DNA of 64,000 nucleotides from positions 635,501-699,500 of the forward strand of contig JAUJYZ010001210.1 in the NCBI GenBank assembly GCA_033675265.1, written 5' to 3'. This DNA comes from Actinostola sp. cb2023. Lineage: Eukaryota > Cnidaria > Anthozoa > Actiniaria > Actinostolidae. Positions 1 to 11,950 of the stretch are shown here, piece by piece. Below the pieces are notes generated by a model. That model did not search any database. It was given only the letters and a program-made list of their open reading frames with translations, and was not told where the DNA came from. Numbering within the stretch: the first letter of the stretch is position 1; every line of letters begins with the position of its first letter. Position numbers and translations under genes: made by a program.

Positions 1-1790
1 TTTGATATAATCACTAGCAAGCACAAGATCAAGGAAGCGTAGAAAAACGTTGACCCAAAAGAAAATGAAATAAAAACCAATTCGCCACTTTCACATTACT
101 CATAATACACCTTGTTTTGCCCCCTACCCCAATTTTGCATAAACTAATGTTTTCAATTTCTCTTGTGAAGACTGCATGTTCCTAAGAAAACTACGAAAAT
201 AATAGTTTGTGCGAAATGTGGAGGCAAAAAACTGTACTATGGGTAATATGAATCGAAAGAGGAATTTCTGTTGAGTCGATGTTTGTCAAACAGGTGTAAG
301 AATTGCCTTTTCAAAAGTTAAAACCATTTGTGCACTGCATTTAGAAAAACAAACTTATTTGTATGTCGATCTTATAGCTTTCAACAGTATACTCCCTTTC
401 TGTCTAGTCGCGTAGGCTTGTCGATTGTTGACAACGTTTCCTGAACAAGACGCTCAATGAGCGTATACTCGGGCATTGCATAGCTTGGGCTTCCTGTGGT
501 GTACTAGCTCGCAGTCGATCATGTTTGGAGAGCGTTGCGTGACGACAATAAACATGGCTACGAGGGAGACTATTTGACATTGAGGTTCACTGAAATTATA
601 TTTTTCAAGGCAGATCTACTGGGAGATCAAATCCTCGCTCTCTAGCTTTTGACATGTAAAAGAATGATTATTGAAGAATGTCCCTGGAGGCCAACGTTGA
701 GGAAAATCGGTCAAATAAAAGTGTTTGAAAATTATTCCGAATTTCGTAAATTGACCTTGCTCAGTCCGTGGCGTTGGTGATGGCCTATTTGCTTTGATGA
801 AGTTTTCCTTCTGAATGTTTCACACTTGGAATAAAATATTGTCCAATACCTTTTAAACGGCGTGACGGCAGTCATGCAGCAAGCACCGTGACATTACATC
901 TACCAAAACAAAATATACTGGAAAATCAAATCCGTCACTCTCTAGCTTTAGACATAGAGGATATTTACCGACTGGGAGGTCCTTACAGGGAGAAACTTCC
1001 TGAGGTCTTGGAAAACACTTTCAAGACCTTCAAGACCGAGGGCACAGTTTTTTCTTGTACGGACCGACCTAAGTGGGTAAATAAATATTTTTTTCCTAAA
1101 CAAGCGAAAACAAAAACTAAGACATTTCATGTCACACGACTTTTATTTGTTTACGTCTTGAAACAAAACAATGGAGACATTGACGTCATTCATTCCCAAA
1201 TATGGAAAATTACAAGTCTGTAAACTCTGCATTTTCAATTCATGAAACACTAGGTGTGTTTTGTACTTAAGTTAAAATAGTTTTTTAAAGCAAAACTATC
1301 CTCAATTTATTCAAAAAAACATGACTAACTGTCTTCAAACATCCAAGGAAAATCAATCAGTGTCCTGAATACCTCTGTCGATACGCTTTCGTTTAGCTTC
1401 ACTGCTGTTTTCGTTGATTCTCTTGGAAATCTGTGATGAAGTTGAAAGTACAGCCTTCAAATTTACCAATTGTAGAACTTGAAAAAACACCATCACAAGC
1501 ATATTCTATCATGTCTTCACCTTGTGCGTTGAGTTCTTGTTGTTTAGATACCTTTGAATACTTCTGTGCATCAATGTCACTGATGAAGGCTCGTACTCAC
1601 CTCAATTGTTTTTCTTCACATCCATGAAGAACCGACGGCAGAGCAGCACAATCTCAATGGCAGGTATTTTCTTGATTTCCCTTTTCTCGTTGTTTGAAGA
1701 ATAGAACCTATTATGTCATAAACTCTACTTGGATATCTTGTGATATGTTGCCATCGTTTCTCTTAGCGTTTTCATTTTTTTTCCTTTCGT
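1..1790. other. No supported gene; degenerate direct repeats
   Basis: I see no coding region I can defend here. Two degenerate direct repeats are visible. About 45 bases near 610-655 recur near 908-955, both containing CTCTCTAGCTTT. About 95 bases near 660-755 recur near 2488-2584, both containing TTGAGGAAAATCGGTCAA. A minus-strand open stretch around 1400-1580 has protein-like composition but no clear start or splice sites, so I do not call it. Confidence 0.5.
660..755 (+). repeat. Direct repeat, copy 1
   Basis: This copy shares a diverged segment of about 95 bases with 2488-2584 in the same orientation. The best-conserved core is TTGAGGAAAATCGGTCAA. The family is unknown. Confidence 0.6.
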
Positions 1791-1794
1791 GATA

Positions 1795-2250
1795 CAGTAA
1801 AACCCGCATATAAGAACCTGGCTTTTAAGAACCTGTTAGGCTATGATTGCCCATTTAGACCCCCTTTGCATACGAACCTATTTTAGCCTAAAATTTGAAT
1901 AGGTTCTTATTTTATAATTTACTACTTAGGAATTAAAACTGATGAAATAAAACAAGTTCTACCAGGCAATGACAATGGGTGAGATCCCTTGCAATGTCAT
2001 TTCAGATGTATAGATACACTTTAACGTTAACAGTAACTGTACACACAATTCCATCTTTTCAGCGAGAGATTAACTCACTGTCAACCACAATTAATATCAA
2101 CTGAGTCTACCACATTTTTTTTCTTAAGAAAATAAGAACCTGTTTAACAATCTAAATAGTCTAATTTCCCAGTAAGTACCAATTATATAAGAACCTTTTT
2201 AGGCTAACTTGAAAAATACAGGTTCTTATATTATAAGCGGGGTTTTACTG
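1795..2250. mobile_element. MITE with CAGTAAAACCC termini (pogo/Tc1-like ends)
   Basis: The left end reads CAGTAAAACCCGCATATAAG. The right end, read on the minus strand, begins CAGTAAAACCCCGCTTATAA. TA precedes the left end, but the base pair after the right end is CA, so the target duplication is intact on one side only. The motif AAGAACCT and its complement recur inside, giving sub-repeats. There is no transposase. CAGT termini with a TA target are typical of pogo/Tc1-type non-autonomous elements; the assignment is by end sequence only. Confidence 0.7.
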
Positions 2251-3290
2251 CAGTTGTAAAATTCACTATCCCTGTGATACGGACATTGAGTGAAAAAATG
2301 TAGACTGAGAAAACAACCACCAACCGCTTTTTTCTGTTATTGTTACTATGAGCGTTTATTGTGTTGAGCGGTCCGGTTATTGCGGTCCGGTTTTCGGGGT
2401 CTGGATGGGAAAATACAAGCCGCTCTCGAGCCAATCAGAGCGCGCGATTTCTAATGAAACTGGACCTGAAAAACAAAAAACAAAAATGTCAAACAACCAT
2501 TATTCAAGAATGTCCAGACTGACGTTGAGGAAAATCGGTCAAGTATAAGTACTCGAAAAATCTTCCCGAACTTCGTATTTTAACCCGGGATTTTAACATC
2601 CAGACGATTCAGACTATGATCTGAGGAAGCTGCTGTCTCTTTGCTTAATTTCGGAATTCATGCCTTCGGAATTCAATGTGTCCGAAAATCATTTGGAACA
2701 CTTAGCAATGACATATTTTAGTGTGGGCCTATCGTGTCGGAAATGGATTCGAACAATATTTTATTCACGTTTTAATGTTTTGTATTTCACAATCACAGTT
2801 GCTGTCACTCAGCTCGCGTATAGCTCACACACTCCTTTTACAACGATGTCACACACTCTCTTCTCTCAGTCTCCGATTACATCATGTATATGTTGTCGTT
2901 ATTTGATCCCCACAATCGGGTCTACTACGAACAGCATGTTTGTATGTGACATAAGCATATTTCTTTCCTTCGACTGACTAATCTTGAAACTCGATACGAA
3001 CAAATATTTCGCATTTTATGGCCTACAGTTATACAATTTTATAACTTGGGCTTCCTCCGGAACTGCCCAAGTAATTAGCTGTATCCCTCTTATCTAACTA
3101 ATGTCTTCTTACTGGTGAGTATTTAGGCACTTTCCTTCCTGTCCCCATATTAATATATCCTCCCTTTGAAAAATTAATCCAAACATTGGTGCATTAGTAC
3201 CTGAGCTGTGCTCCATAGTCAGACATGAGTTGTCGATTAGCTCCCCAAATTATTATTGTTAAAATTAATATTAATCTGGTTGTTAATTGA
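2251..3290. other. No supported gene
   Basis: This stretch holds the second copy of the 95-base direct repeat (2488-2584) and otherwise AT-rich sequence. The open frames at 2660-2977 show no recognisable family or splice signals. Confidence 0.5.
2488..2584 (+). repeat. Direct repeat, copy 2
   Basis: Same orientation as 660-755, diverged, and sharing TTGAGGAAAATCGGTCAA. Confidence 0.6.
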
Positions 3291-3292
3291 CT

Positions 3293-3850
3293 TTTTTCGA
3301 AAACTGAACTGGTTTGGATAATTGAAATATCTGATAAATATTGGTTGAAGCCTCCCAAAATATTTTATACTTATTCTTTATAATAATAATATGCATTTCT
3401 TACCTTGTTGTATGTAGCTATTATGATGCCTGTTAGAAGCATGTCGTCCTTTAGATCATCGATGCAATAGCCCATTGTGCATGAATTGGCATACTCCATT
3501 ACCGAAGCAAATGTAAACCCTGTCAGAGAAATCTTATGTGTGTACAGCTTTATTGGGTGCCCACTTTTTTCAAAAACTGAACTGGATTGGATAATTGAAA
3601 TATCTGATAAATATTGGTTCAAGCCTCCCAAAATATGTTATAGGTTATTTAATATCCAGCTCCAACGTATTTTATACTTATTCTTTATAATAATAATAAT
3701 ATGCATTTCTTACCTTGTTGTATGTAGCTATTACGATGCCTGTTAGAAGCATGTCGTCCTTTAGATCATCGATGCAATAGCCCATAGTGCATGCATTGGC
3801 ATATCCATTACCGAAACCCTGTCAGATAAATCTTATGTGTGTACAGCTTT
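3293..3850 (+). repeat. Tandem duplication of a ~270 bp unit
   Basis: The unit starting near 3293 (GAACTGGTTTGGATAATTG) is repeated near 3567 (GAACTGGATTGGATAATTG), followed in both by CATGTCGTCCTTTAGATCAT. The second copy carries an extra segment of roughly 35 bases (about 3640-3672) absent from the first and an expanded AAT tract. This is a local duplication followed by small indels; no gene is involved. Confidence 0.85.
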
Positions 3851-4159
3851 TTTCACTAATATGGATATTCAATAACATTTGCCCAAAGAAATTAACAAAC
3901 TAACAAACTGACTTACCGACAATTGCATTATAAATAATAATAATAATAATAATAATAACTTTGATTTTTGTAAAGAACATGTTTAATTTACATATACTCA
4001 CATGCGTACTAAACTGCAATAAAAGATTGGCCATGTATTGAGCATGATCTTCAGGGAAATAAAGATTAACTCAATGTCATCTGATATGACTTCTTCAAAT
4101 CAGTGGATCAAACAACATATAAATCTGCTTGCAATCAAGACATTACCACATAATATACA

Positions 4160-5565
4160 TGTACACTCGTTTGCAGAAACGTTGTAATATACATTGATAC
4201 AAATATCTAATGAGATACAAGATATCTAATGAGATTCAAAGTGTGAAGCATCACTTATTTTCTACTAATATATCTGACACATCAATTTTAGATAAGTATC
4301 GCATCCAGCAAGGACAACACAACAATTTTCATCGACATTTCGTCTCCCTAAAAACCACCCACTCAAATTCGCGCCTAAAATAATTTTTCCTGAAACTCGA
4401 GTGACTGAAAGACTTTATCAAGGTTAGTACTAAAACAGGTTTGGTTTGGTTCAAAATATTTTTCTGGCGGCGTTAGAAACCGTCAAACATTTTGACCAGC
4501 CAGGGCCCAGTAGCGACGTCTCAAAACTTGAAATTAGGCATTATTCGTGGCGCTGTAGAAACTTCAATTCGCATCATCAGGCAATGAATTTCATGTCAAA
4601 TTGCTCACATATCTTTCTAGTTTTCCTAGTAACTGAGATTTATTTCCTCAATTTAACCGTTGAAGCAAAAACAAGCATATTGTGACCCCTACTAATCACC
4701 ACGGATTGAGGGCTCGAAATAACCTCGATTGAGACGCTGATTTCGCAAAAGTGGCACTTATCTGGCAACTCTAGCCTATGCAACCAAAAAGTACAGTCCT
4801 TTATTGATACAAATATGTAAAAACCTGTGTACGTTTTCATTATTTCAGAAGTTATGGCCATTTTATAAGCACACGTGCAACATTTTGTGGTTTTCTGCTA
4901 GGTGCAAAATCGGCCTCTCTCAAGCAGAGTTAATTGAAAATAGGGTTTACCTTGCTTCCCAGCTCAAGGATATTTCCTTATTCATCCATACTTGAATCCT
5001 TCAGATACTTAAATTCACAAGTAGATCCTGTTAGAAGGTAGGCATTCCCTTCGTAACTTGAAGACGGCCATTGTTGAATCGCCTGTCAGCGAGCCAGAAC
5101 TTGAAATCATGACTTCTTTTCGCGCTGAATAATCTCTTGCGAGACCAATTAAGTGCTGAATTATTTTGAGAATTAAAAAATGAACAGTCAAAGGCTTAAT
5201 TTTGAGGAGAAAGTCAACATTTTAGGGCTCTACATCGAAGAAAACTAGCCATCTAGACCCTCGATGTGTTGTTGCTTCCACAGAGGTCCGCTTAAATGAG
5301 TGAAACCGCTGGTGGAATGTATCGACACAACAGCGCGCACACAAACTTGGGCCTATGATCGTCATCTATCAGCGAAAAGATCAAATCCTACTTCTTTTTA
5401 TGCGAAAATATTTGTCGCTCAACAATATAATTTCAGAATTTATAGTTTTTTTTCACAAATTTAGGCTGGGACTACAGTATGTTTTGGTACGTATTGCGAT
5501 ATATATGCCGGTAGGCTATACGTTCTTGAAATCAATTATTACTGTCGCTGATTTCTGAATGCGAG
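4160..5565. repeat. Left arm of a giant inverted repeat
   Basis: This arm matches the reverse complement of 5980-7538 over most of its length. Anchors include CGTCTCCCTAAAAACCACCC at 4341 against its complement ending at 7411, and GCAGAAACGTTGTA outside it. The match is strongest between 4386 and 5457 and patchier toward both ends. A 79-codon frame (4446-4685) is preserved identically in the other arm, but it lacks any recognised domain and is probably fortuitous. The unit may be a non-autonomous foldback element. Confidence 0.85.
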
Positions 5566-5592
5566 TGTGCTTCCCCTTCTTAGAGCCATTTA

Positions 5593-5850
5593 AAAGTAAT
5601 AGCTCAGTGAATTCCAGCGGTTACCTTGTCCTCCCCCATTTATTTAAGAGCACCTGATAATTTTTAAGAACTAGTACAACATTCCTACTTTTGAGTAAAT
5701 GACAAATGCCCTACCCCGGGGCAGCCTTTCTCCACAAAATGCCCCATAGTTGGGATTGAGAATTTTCAGACAATGCCCGACAAATGCCTGGGGGTACGGT
5801 AGAGGGGGGAGATGGCAACCGCTGGAATTGACTGAGCCATAGCTACAGTA
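5593..5850. repeat. Nested palindrome in the centre of the giant inverted repeat
   Basis: About 48 bases at 5593-5640 (containing ATTCCAGCGGTTACC) pair with 5800-5850 (GGCAACCGCTGGAATTG). The region between the large arms therefore folds on itself as well. Confidence 0.65.
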
Positions 5851-5979
5851 ACATATAATTGCTTTCAATTGCGCATGCTGACCCCATTGTGGGACATTAG
5901 CAACGCTCTATATAGCTGGACATCAATGTCAAATGCCCGACATATGTATGTATGTATGCCTGAGGGAGTACGAAATGGT

Positions 5980-7538
5980 ACTGGAATTCAGAAATCAGCT
6001 AAAGTAATATGAATTACTTTCAAGATCGTATAGCCTATATATCTCCATGCTCGAGAGTCCACCGTTGCTCTTCGGCGCGTGCTCGGGGCGACGTTTCATC
6101 CGAGCCTGCGGCGAAGGGCATCGCTAGCTTTGCCTATGATTAGTTGTGGTTGAGATAACACTGATAACAGATACTGAACTCATCATGACAATAGACGGCT
6201 GTCATGTAATGATATGTATTAAATCATATTGGATTTCAAAAAATATCGCTGTATTATTTATGAACATACGATGGCAAATCGGTAACATGTCAGTGATATT
6301 TTGATAAAAACTATAAAGTCTGAAATTATCTTGTTGAGCGACAAATATTTTCGAATAAAAGGATATAAGAGGATTTTAAATATTTTCGCTGATACATAGG
6401 CCCAAGTTTGTGTGCGCGCTGTTGTATCGATACATTCCACCAGCGGTTTCACTCATTTAAGCGGACCTCTGTGGAAGCAACAACACATCGAGGGTCTAGA
6501 TGGCTAGTTTTCTTCGATGTAGAGCCCTAAAATGTTGACTTTCTCCTCAAAATGAAGTCTTTGACTGTTCATTTTTTAATTCTCAAAATAATTCAGCACT
6601 TAATTGATCTCGCAAGAGATTATTCAGCGCGAAAAGAAGTCATGATTTCGAGTTCTGGCTCGCTGACAGGCGATTCAACAATGGCCGTCTTCAAGTTACG
6701 AAGGGAATGCCTACCTTCTAACAGGATCTACTTGTGAATTTAGGTATCTGAAGGATTCAAGTATGGATGAATAAGGAAATATCCTTGAGCTGGGAAGCAA
6801 GGTAAGCCCTATTTTCAATTAACTCTGCTTGAGAGAGGCCGATTTTGCACCTAGCAGAAAACCACAAAATGTTGCACGTGTGCTTATAAAAATGGCCATA
6901 ACTTCTGAAATATTGAAAACGTACACAGGTTTTTACATATTTGTATCAATAAAGGACTGTACTTTTTGGTTGCATAGGCTAGAGTTGCCAGATAAGTGCC
7001 ACTTTTGCGAAATCAGCGTCTCAATCGAGGTTATTTCGAGCCCTCAATCCGTGGTGATTAGTAGGGGTCACAATATGCTTGTTTTTGCTTCAACGGTTAA
7101 ATTGAGGAAATAAATCTCAGTTACTAGGAAAACTAGAAAGATATGTGAGCAATTTGACATGAAATTCATTGCCTGATGATGCGAATTGAAGTTTCTACAG
7201 CGCCACGAATAATGCCTAATTTCAAGTTTTGAGACGTCGCTACTGGGCCCTGGCTGGTCAAAATGTTTGACGGTTTCTAACGCCGCCAGAAAAATATTTT
7301 GAACCAAACCAAACCTGTTTTAGTACTAACCTTGATAAAGTCTTTCAGTTATACAGTTTCAGGAAAACTTATTCTAGGCGCGAATTTGAGTGGGTGGTTT
7401 TTAGGGAGACGGCCTGGCCTCTTAAGCAGTCGTATTTTAGCATGTTTAACATTTTGCATCTCATTAGAAGTTTGTATATTTGTATAAATGTATACTACAA
7501 CGTTTCTGCAGTCCAGTGTATATTTATATATATTTTTG
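5980..7538. repeat. Right arm of the giant inverted repeat
   Basis: Reverse complement of 4160-5565. The reverse-oriented copy of the 79-codon frame lies at 7068-7307. The outermost recognisable pairing is around 7490-7538 (ACAACGTTTCTGCAG) with about 4165-4215. Arm-arm divergence is low in the middle, with only scattered substitutions in the stretches I compared, suggesting recent origin or gene conversion. Confidence 0.85.
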
Positions 7539-7543
7539 CTTAC

Positions 7544-7657
7544 CTGAACCAGTGCCAAAGACGCCAACCCCGGTCAGGCTGGCAGCACATTCCAATGCTG
7601 TACTCTTGCCACTTTTGGGTTTTCCATTGGCAAGAACCATAGGCTTGACATGTCTTT
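7544..7657 (-). pseudogene. Orphan exon with a Walker A (P-loop) motif
   Basis: The minus strand reads through GKPKSGKSTALECAASLTG, a good Walker A match (GxxxxGKS), in a frame ending at a consensus donor: TTCAG followed by GTAAGC at 7538-7543. The exon probably begins upstream of the KPMVLANG segment. I found no partner exons in the flanking 3 kb. The exon abuts the right end of the giant inverted repeat, whose insertion may have separated it from its gene. The parental P-loop NTPase family is not identifiable from this exon alone. It could be a captured fragment or a surviving exon of a host gene. Confidence 0.5.
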
Positions 7658-8185
7658 CTTTGTAAATGAGTTCAGAATGAACTGACATCACCTGCCTGAC
7701 GTCATAAATAGGGCAGTATAAAATGTATCGAGGGCAATAGGAAAAGCTATTCTTTCCTGCAGCGATGTTTTGTAGATATAATCTTGAAGAGATTCCTCAA
7801 TCAGCTCTCCACCTTCATTTAATCACCCATATACATGAATATGGTAACCTCCCAATCAACTCTAAAACCATCAAGAAAGGAGAACAAAGGCATGTCATTT
7901 GTCAAGTCTAAGTGATTTTAAAAATCAAGACATTATTTTATGGTTGCCTTTCTATATTATGACACATTTATCAGGTACACTCTGTACATACGTAAGCCAG
8001 CCAGCATTTATCTGGTTCAAAATACTTTTGATAAGCCACTGACTGTAGAAACTACCACAAAATGATTGGGTTTTTATGAACTTTAATCTCCTACTCTCAA
8101 ATCCATTCACAGTAGTTTGCCTGTACCGCCTTGCGTACATACATGTCACACACTCCTCGTGTAACGCTACGACATTACACTGACA
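7658..8185. other. No supported gene
   Basis: AT-rich sequence between the orphan P-loop exon and the next dispersed repeat. I see no supported feature. Confidence 0.45.
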
Positions 8186-8189
8186 GCTA

Positions 8190-8460
8190 GTATTTACTAC
8201 ACAAGTGAATCGTACTTTACTGAATCTTGGAATATCCTTGGCTATTCACCTCCGATCTAAACAAATTGACTAACAGTAATGGTTTCTTCTTGAAAACAAA
8301 ATTTATATTTTTGGCTGGCTATTATTCACTTGTGTTTGGTAAATACTAAAACAATTATCCCTCTCAGTGTCGGTGAGTAGTGGTGAATGTTTTCGGTAAA
8401 TAAACACTACTACTCACCTCCACTTTGGTGAATAATTGTTAACTAAGCTTATTTGTTTCG
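8190..8460 (+). repeat. Dispersed foldback-type repeat, copy 1
   Basis: Holds GGCTGGCTATT and the near-palindromic pair GGTGAGTAGTGGTGAATG / CTACTACTCACCTCCAC flanking a short centre. A reverse-oriented copy lies at 28125-28425. The internal palindrome and lack of coding capacity point to a MITE. It abuts the truncated 5' end of the Penelope-like element. Confidence 0.7.
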
Positions 8461-8664
8461 TGTACAATAGCATATATATGTTATGGGAATTAACTGTCAA
8501 GGAGTCAAAACAATTATTGCTGTGAGCGTAGCGAGCAGTGAAACTAATCTGGTGTGCTTCCTGTGTGTTGAGATGGGGTTCCTGTGGCGGATTTTGATAT
8601 TGGCTACAAATCGAGGTTTTTGTTAGTCCCGTTATCGAGATGATTTTCGGAGCCCGCAGTACTT

Positions 8665-9158
8665 ATGATCAGCGGTGCACGCCATGGGTTGTGCAATCGA
8701 TCACGTGCAGAACTAGAACAAGTTGAACACCCAAACATTACCACCCATTATTGCAGAAAGAGAAACACCTATATTCTGTATGGTCTCCCAAAGACTCACA
8801 AGAAAACACTGGCAATGCGTCCGATTTTATCCGCTACGGGAACCTACAATTATGTGCTCGCTAAATGGCTCGATGATAAACTTATTAAGCCTCTATCAAT
8901 CAACCGCTTTATGATCCCAGATACTGTCTCATTTGCTGATGAGATTCGAAAAGTGACGTTAAACAAGAATGATATATTGGTGTCGTAGGATGTCTCTTCT
9001 CTATTCACCAATGTGCCCCTGGATGAGACAATAGGAATTCTCGCCGAGAAAGCCTTCTCAAACAACTGGTTCAACAACCCCTATAACTTGAACATTCAGA
9101 AATCCGATTTGATTGCGCTCCTTGAACTGGCAACGAAATATCAACCTTTTCAGTTTAA
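8665..9158 (+). pseudogene. Penelope-like element, reverse transcriptase 5' half
   Basis: The frame contains the PLE-type RT segment YGLPKTHKK, RPILSATGTYN and, after an in-frame TAG at 8986-8988, DVSSLFTNVPLDETI. That TAG stands where family members carry Tyr. The 5' end is missing: no upstream RT leader is present. The 3' end is cut at 9158 by a Mutator-like transposon, and coding resumes at 11951. Between the two halves the segment carrying the conserved GVAMGSPLGP-type motif (about 80-90 bases) is absent. PLE RTs act with a GIY-YIG nuclease to insert copies. This copy cannot be active. Confidence 0.88.
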
Positions 9159-11949
9159 GGTGGTCTTATACTAAAAAAATGAACATTTTGAAGTAAAATG
9201 TCAACAACAAACACTTTATTGCATGTCATATAGAAGACCATACTGACAAAAAAAATTGTCATTGTGGACCAAATATCTTCATAGTTAATAATTAACCTGA
9301 CCCAGAAGGAGAAAAAAGTGGTGGTTATTGTAAACCAAATAACACATTAACTACTGATAAAGGAAATACACAATTTGTTAAACTGTTTCTGAATAGTTTG
9401 TTTAGGACTCAAACCAAAAAAAAGAGTTTTCATACAATTGTAGATTTAATTTTGTTAATGAGTGTTAACATATTCAAAAAATTAGAAAAAAAATTTTCTT
9501 CAAAATCCTCCAAAAGTGTTTAGCTTTTTTGGGTTTAACTCCTAGAATGTTAGATTTCACTATCAATTCTGAAAATTTCGTGGCATTTGGTTAAAAGACA
9601 AGAAAAATATCATGTCTGTAATATTGACAATGTAGCCATTTCGGCAAATTGAGAAAATCACCTGTAAAGTGCAAGGACACTGTAAATGGGTAATTATTTA
9701 TAAGAATAACTGATATTTTGATAAGTATTATTTAAATTATTGTATATTAAGTGTTTTAAGAGTATTTTAGGGCTTAGAAAGACCCAGCTTCATACACAAG
9801 TCCCTCTTTTTCATGTGCCTTGTCTCCTTTTTGCTTCCGTTTCGCCCTTAAGATTTTCCTCTTTATTTGTTTTTTCCTCCAGCCTTATAATTTCCTTTGT
9901 TGACTCTCAATTTATCAGCACCACTCAATTCTTCAAGGCATAAAGCACCAGGCTCCATTCCCATGCTTGTTAAAACATTCACTGCTGCTTGGCATCCAAC
10001 ATTAAAATGGGCAACAGCATCATAGACACCAAGATGCAGGACATCAGGACCAACAAACACACCCTTTGGCAGGCGGTCCCAAATCATGCCATTCAAGGAC
10101 TCATTCTGGTTTTGTGTTTTGCCATCAAGGCATCTTCCCAGTAATTCATCATTACTGAGCCTAAGGAAAATGGGTTTAAGTTCCTGAATAATATTAACAG
10201 GCAAACCGGGACCTGGCTTGTAGTGCTTTGTCTTGTCTGCAATGTCCTTGTGATATAGCGACACCAGCTATCAGAGCCCTTAGGACAATGGTCATGTAAG
10301 TTCCTTTCCTTTGATGAAGCACAGTGAAACAAACTAGCATAAATAGTCTTTTTCATTCCATTTAAGTTGCCTATGTTGCTTCTAATAGCAATGCCATAGT
10401 AGTTCTGAAGCTTGTCGATCATAGAATCAGTGAGCTTACCTCGACCACCCATTCCTTTTTTTTGATTTTTTTAATTTTCTCAGTGCAGATCCAACACGTT
10501 TCTGTACATGTCCAATACATTCTTTTTTAACAACATCCACCCCTTTGTCTTTGTATGTATTCTTTACCTCAGCATACCCTTTGCTATCGCCATCACCAAA
10601 ATATTCAGTGTACCTGATTTTATGCTTTTCCTCACTACGTTTGAAGATTCTTGTAACACCTACTGTTTTCATTGCTGGTGCAGATCCTGTAAAATTGGCT
10701 GTGCATTTCCTTGCATGCTCTGCTTGCCAGACCCGTTCTTCATTGTTGTCTTGGTGTTGTTCATGTCTTTGACATGTGTGGCAAACTTTGCTTAGCACCT
10801 CAACATCAATGCATTTCCCTGTGTCCATTGTTATAGTTGTGACACAGCCATTCATTGATGAATATCCTCGCCTTTGCCATGTTTCATCAGGTGATACTCC
10901 ACAATGAACAATGCCATCATCCTCTTGAACTTTCAGCTCATGAATTTCTATTCCAGCCTTGGTCATCGTATCAGCAGCCACAGTTTTTGTAGCTTTGAGT
11001 AAAGCCTTATTATGACGGGCATATGCTTTTGGTTTAGGGGGAGGTGGCATATCCATCATTCCACAAAATATTTTTGCAGAGGTTGATCCCTGTCCTATAG
11101 TTCTCATTCCATAAACGATTCTCCTGTTCACTTCAAAGTACTTATTTACCTTCTTAGAAGTGTAAAAACAATGTTTCCACCCACAACTTGTGCAAAGTAA
11201 ACGAAGATATGAGGAGCATCCTTTTCTCTTGAAGGGAACTTCTGCCAACATCATACTCGATGCACCACAGTCTACACAACAAGTATTCTGAAACACTTTG
11301 GCCAAGATTTCCATGTTAATGAAACGATATCCATTTATTTTGGATACCGATTGTTCTGCATTTGACGTATTGCTCTTTCGCTTGGTCTGAGACAGTTCAA
11401 CTTTTCTGCCTGATGCAGAAAGACGGCGTGATGTCCCCTCTTCGCTCTCGTTTTCCTTTGGCAACTTTCTACGTAAATCTGAGAATTGATTGCCGTAAAA
11501 CTTTCGTTTACGGGTCTGTGAACTGCTTCTTGGCATTTCTTTAAAGTACCAAGCAAAAGTACTACGTAAACGATGAAGAATTGATCGAGTAAAGTAGAGA
11601 AATTTAAAAATATTTGTTGTTTTGAAAATGGCGAAAAATATGACGCTGAGCCGAGGTGATATCTTGTCAGCGGCTATCAATTTGACTGTAGCAAACTCTA
11701 TTTAACAGGGGAGGGGTGTGGCGGGGTAAAATAGCGATCTTTTGTTAGGGTTTCAAACCGTAAACAGCCGTTGCTATGGCGTTGCTATGGAGGAAAATGC
11801 ACACCAGCATTACATTTTAATAAAATTTGGGGATAAAATGGTCTGATTTTAAAAGTAATCATCCAAATTATGATTAAGAAGTGGTTAAATATTACAAATA
11901 AAGTTGTTCTAAATGTTGACATTTTACTTCAAAATTTTCATTTTTTTAG
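9159..11949. mobile_element. Mutator-like DNA transposon inserted in the Penelope element
   Basis: The left end begins GGTGGTCTTATACT, followed by AAAAAAATGAACATTTTG. The right end carries the inverted copy but stops at TTTTTTTAG near 11949, lacking the outer dozen bases. The matching inner terminal repeat is about 36 bases (9171-9210 against 11911-11949). The interior encodes a PF20700-type Mutator-like transposase on the minus strand. Flanking PLE sequence is also missing on the right side only, so one deletion probably removed the right tip and adjacent PLE bases. Insertion postdates the PLE. Confidence 0.85.
9863..11536 (-). pseudogene. Mutator-like transposase (PF20700 type), frameshifted
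   Basis: The start chosen is the ATG at 11534-11536, which opens a basic Ser/Arg-rich leader. The first frame (to 10436) contains YRFINMEIL, the cysteine pairs CVDCG and CTSCGW, VSPDETWQRRGYSSMNG with a candidate catalytic Asp, a CHTCQ pair, GDGDSK, and ECIGHVQKRVG. These are the landmarks of the Mutator-like transposase family common in cnidarians and arthropods. Coding continues after a slip in an A/T run near 10450 (KLTDSMIDKLQNYYG) and again after one near 10264 (TQNQNESLNGMIW). The near-complete length indicates recent loss of function. Confidence 0.85.
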
Positions 11950-11950
11950 A

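Noticed and set aside
888..1223. 111-codon frame
   Set aside because: Overlaps a degenerate repeat, is partly mirrored by an open frame on the opposite strand, and has no recognised domain.
4446..4685. 79-codon frame conserved in both arms of the giant inverted repeat
   Set aside because: Identity of the arms is DNA-wide, the opposite strand is open too, and no domain is visible. I treat conservation as a consequence of the repeat.
8934..8952. CTGATGA...GAAA resembling a hammerhead ribozyme core
   Set aside because: It falls inside the PLE RT coding sequence (ADEIRK) and lacks the flanking helices.
9740..9943. Plus-strand frame with Phe/Ser-rich peptide
   Set aside because: Antisense to the end of the Mutator-like transposase.
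10508..10795. Plus-strand frames of about 75-95 codons
   Set aside because: Antisense shadows of the Mutator-like transposase.
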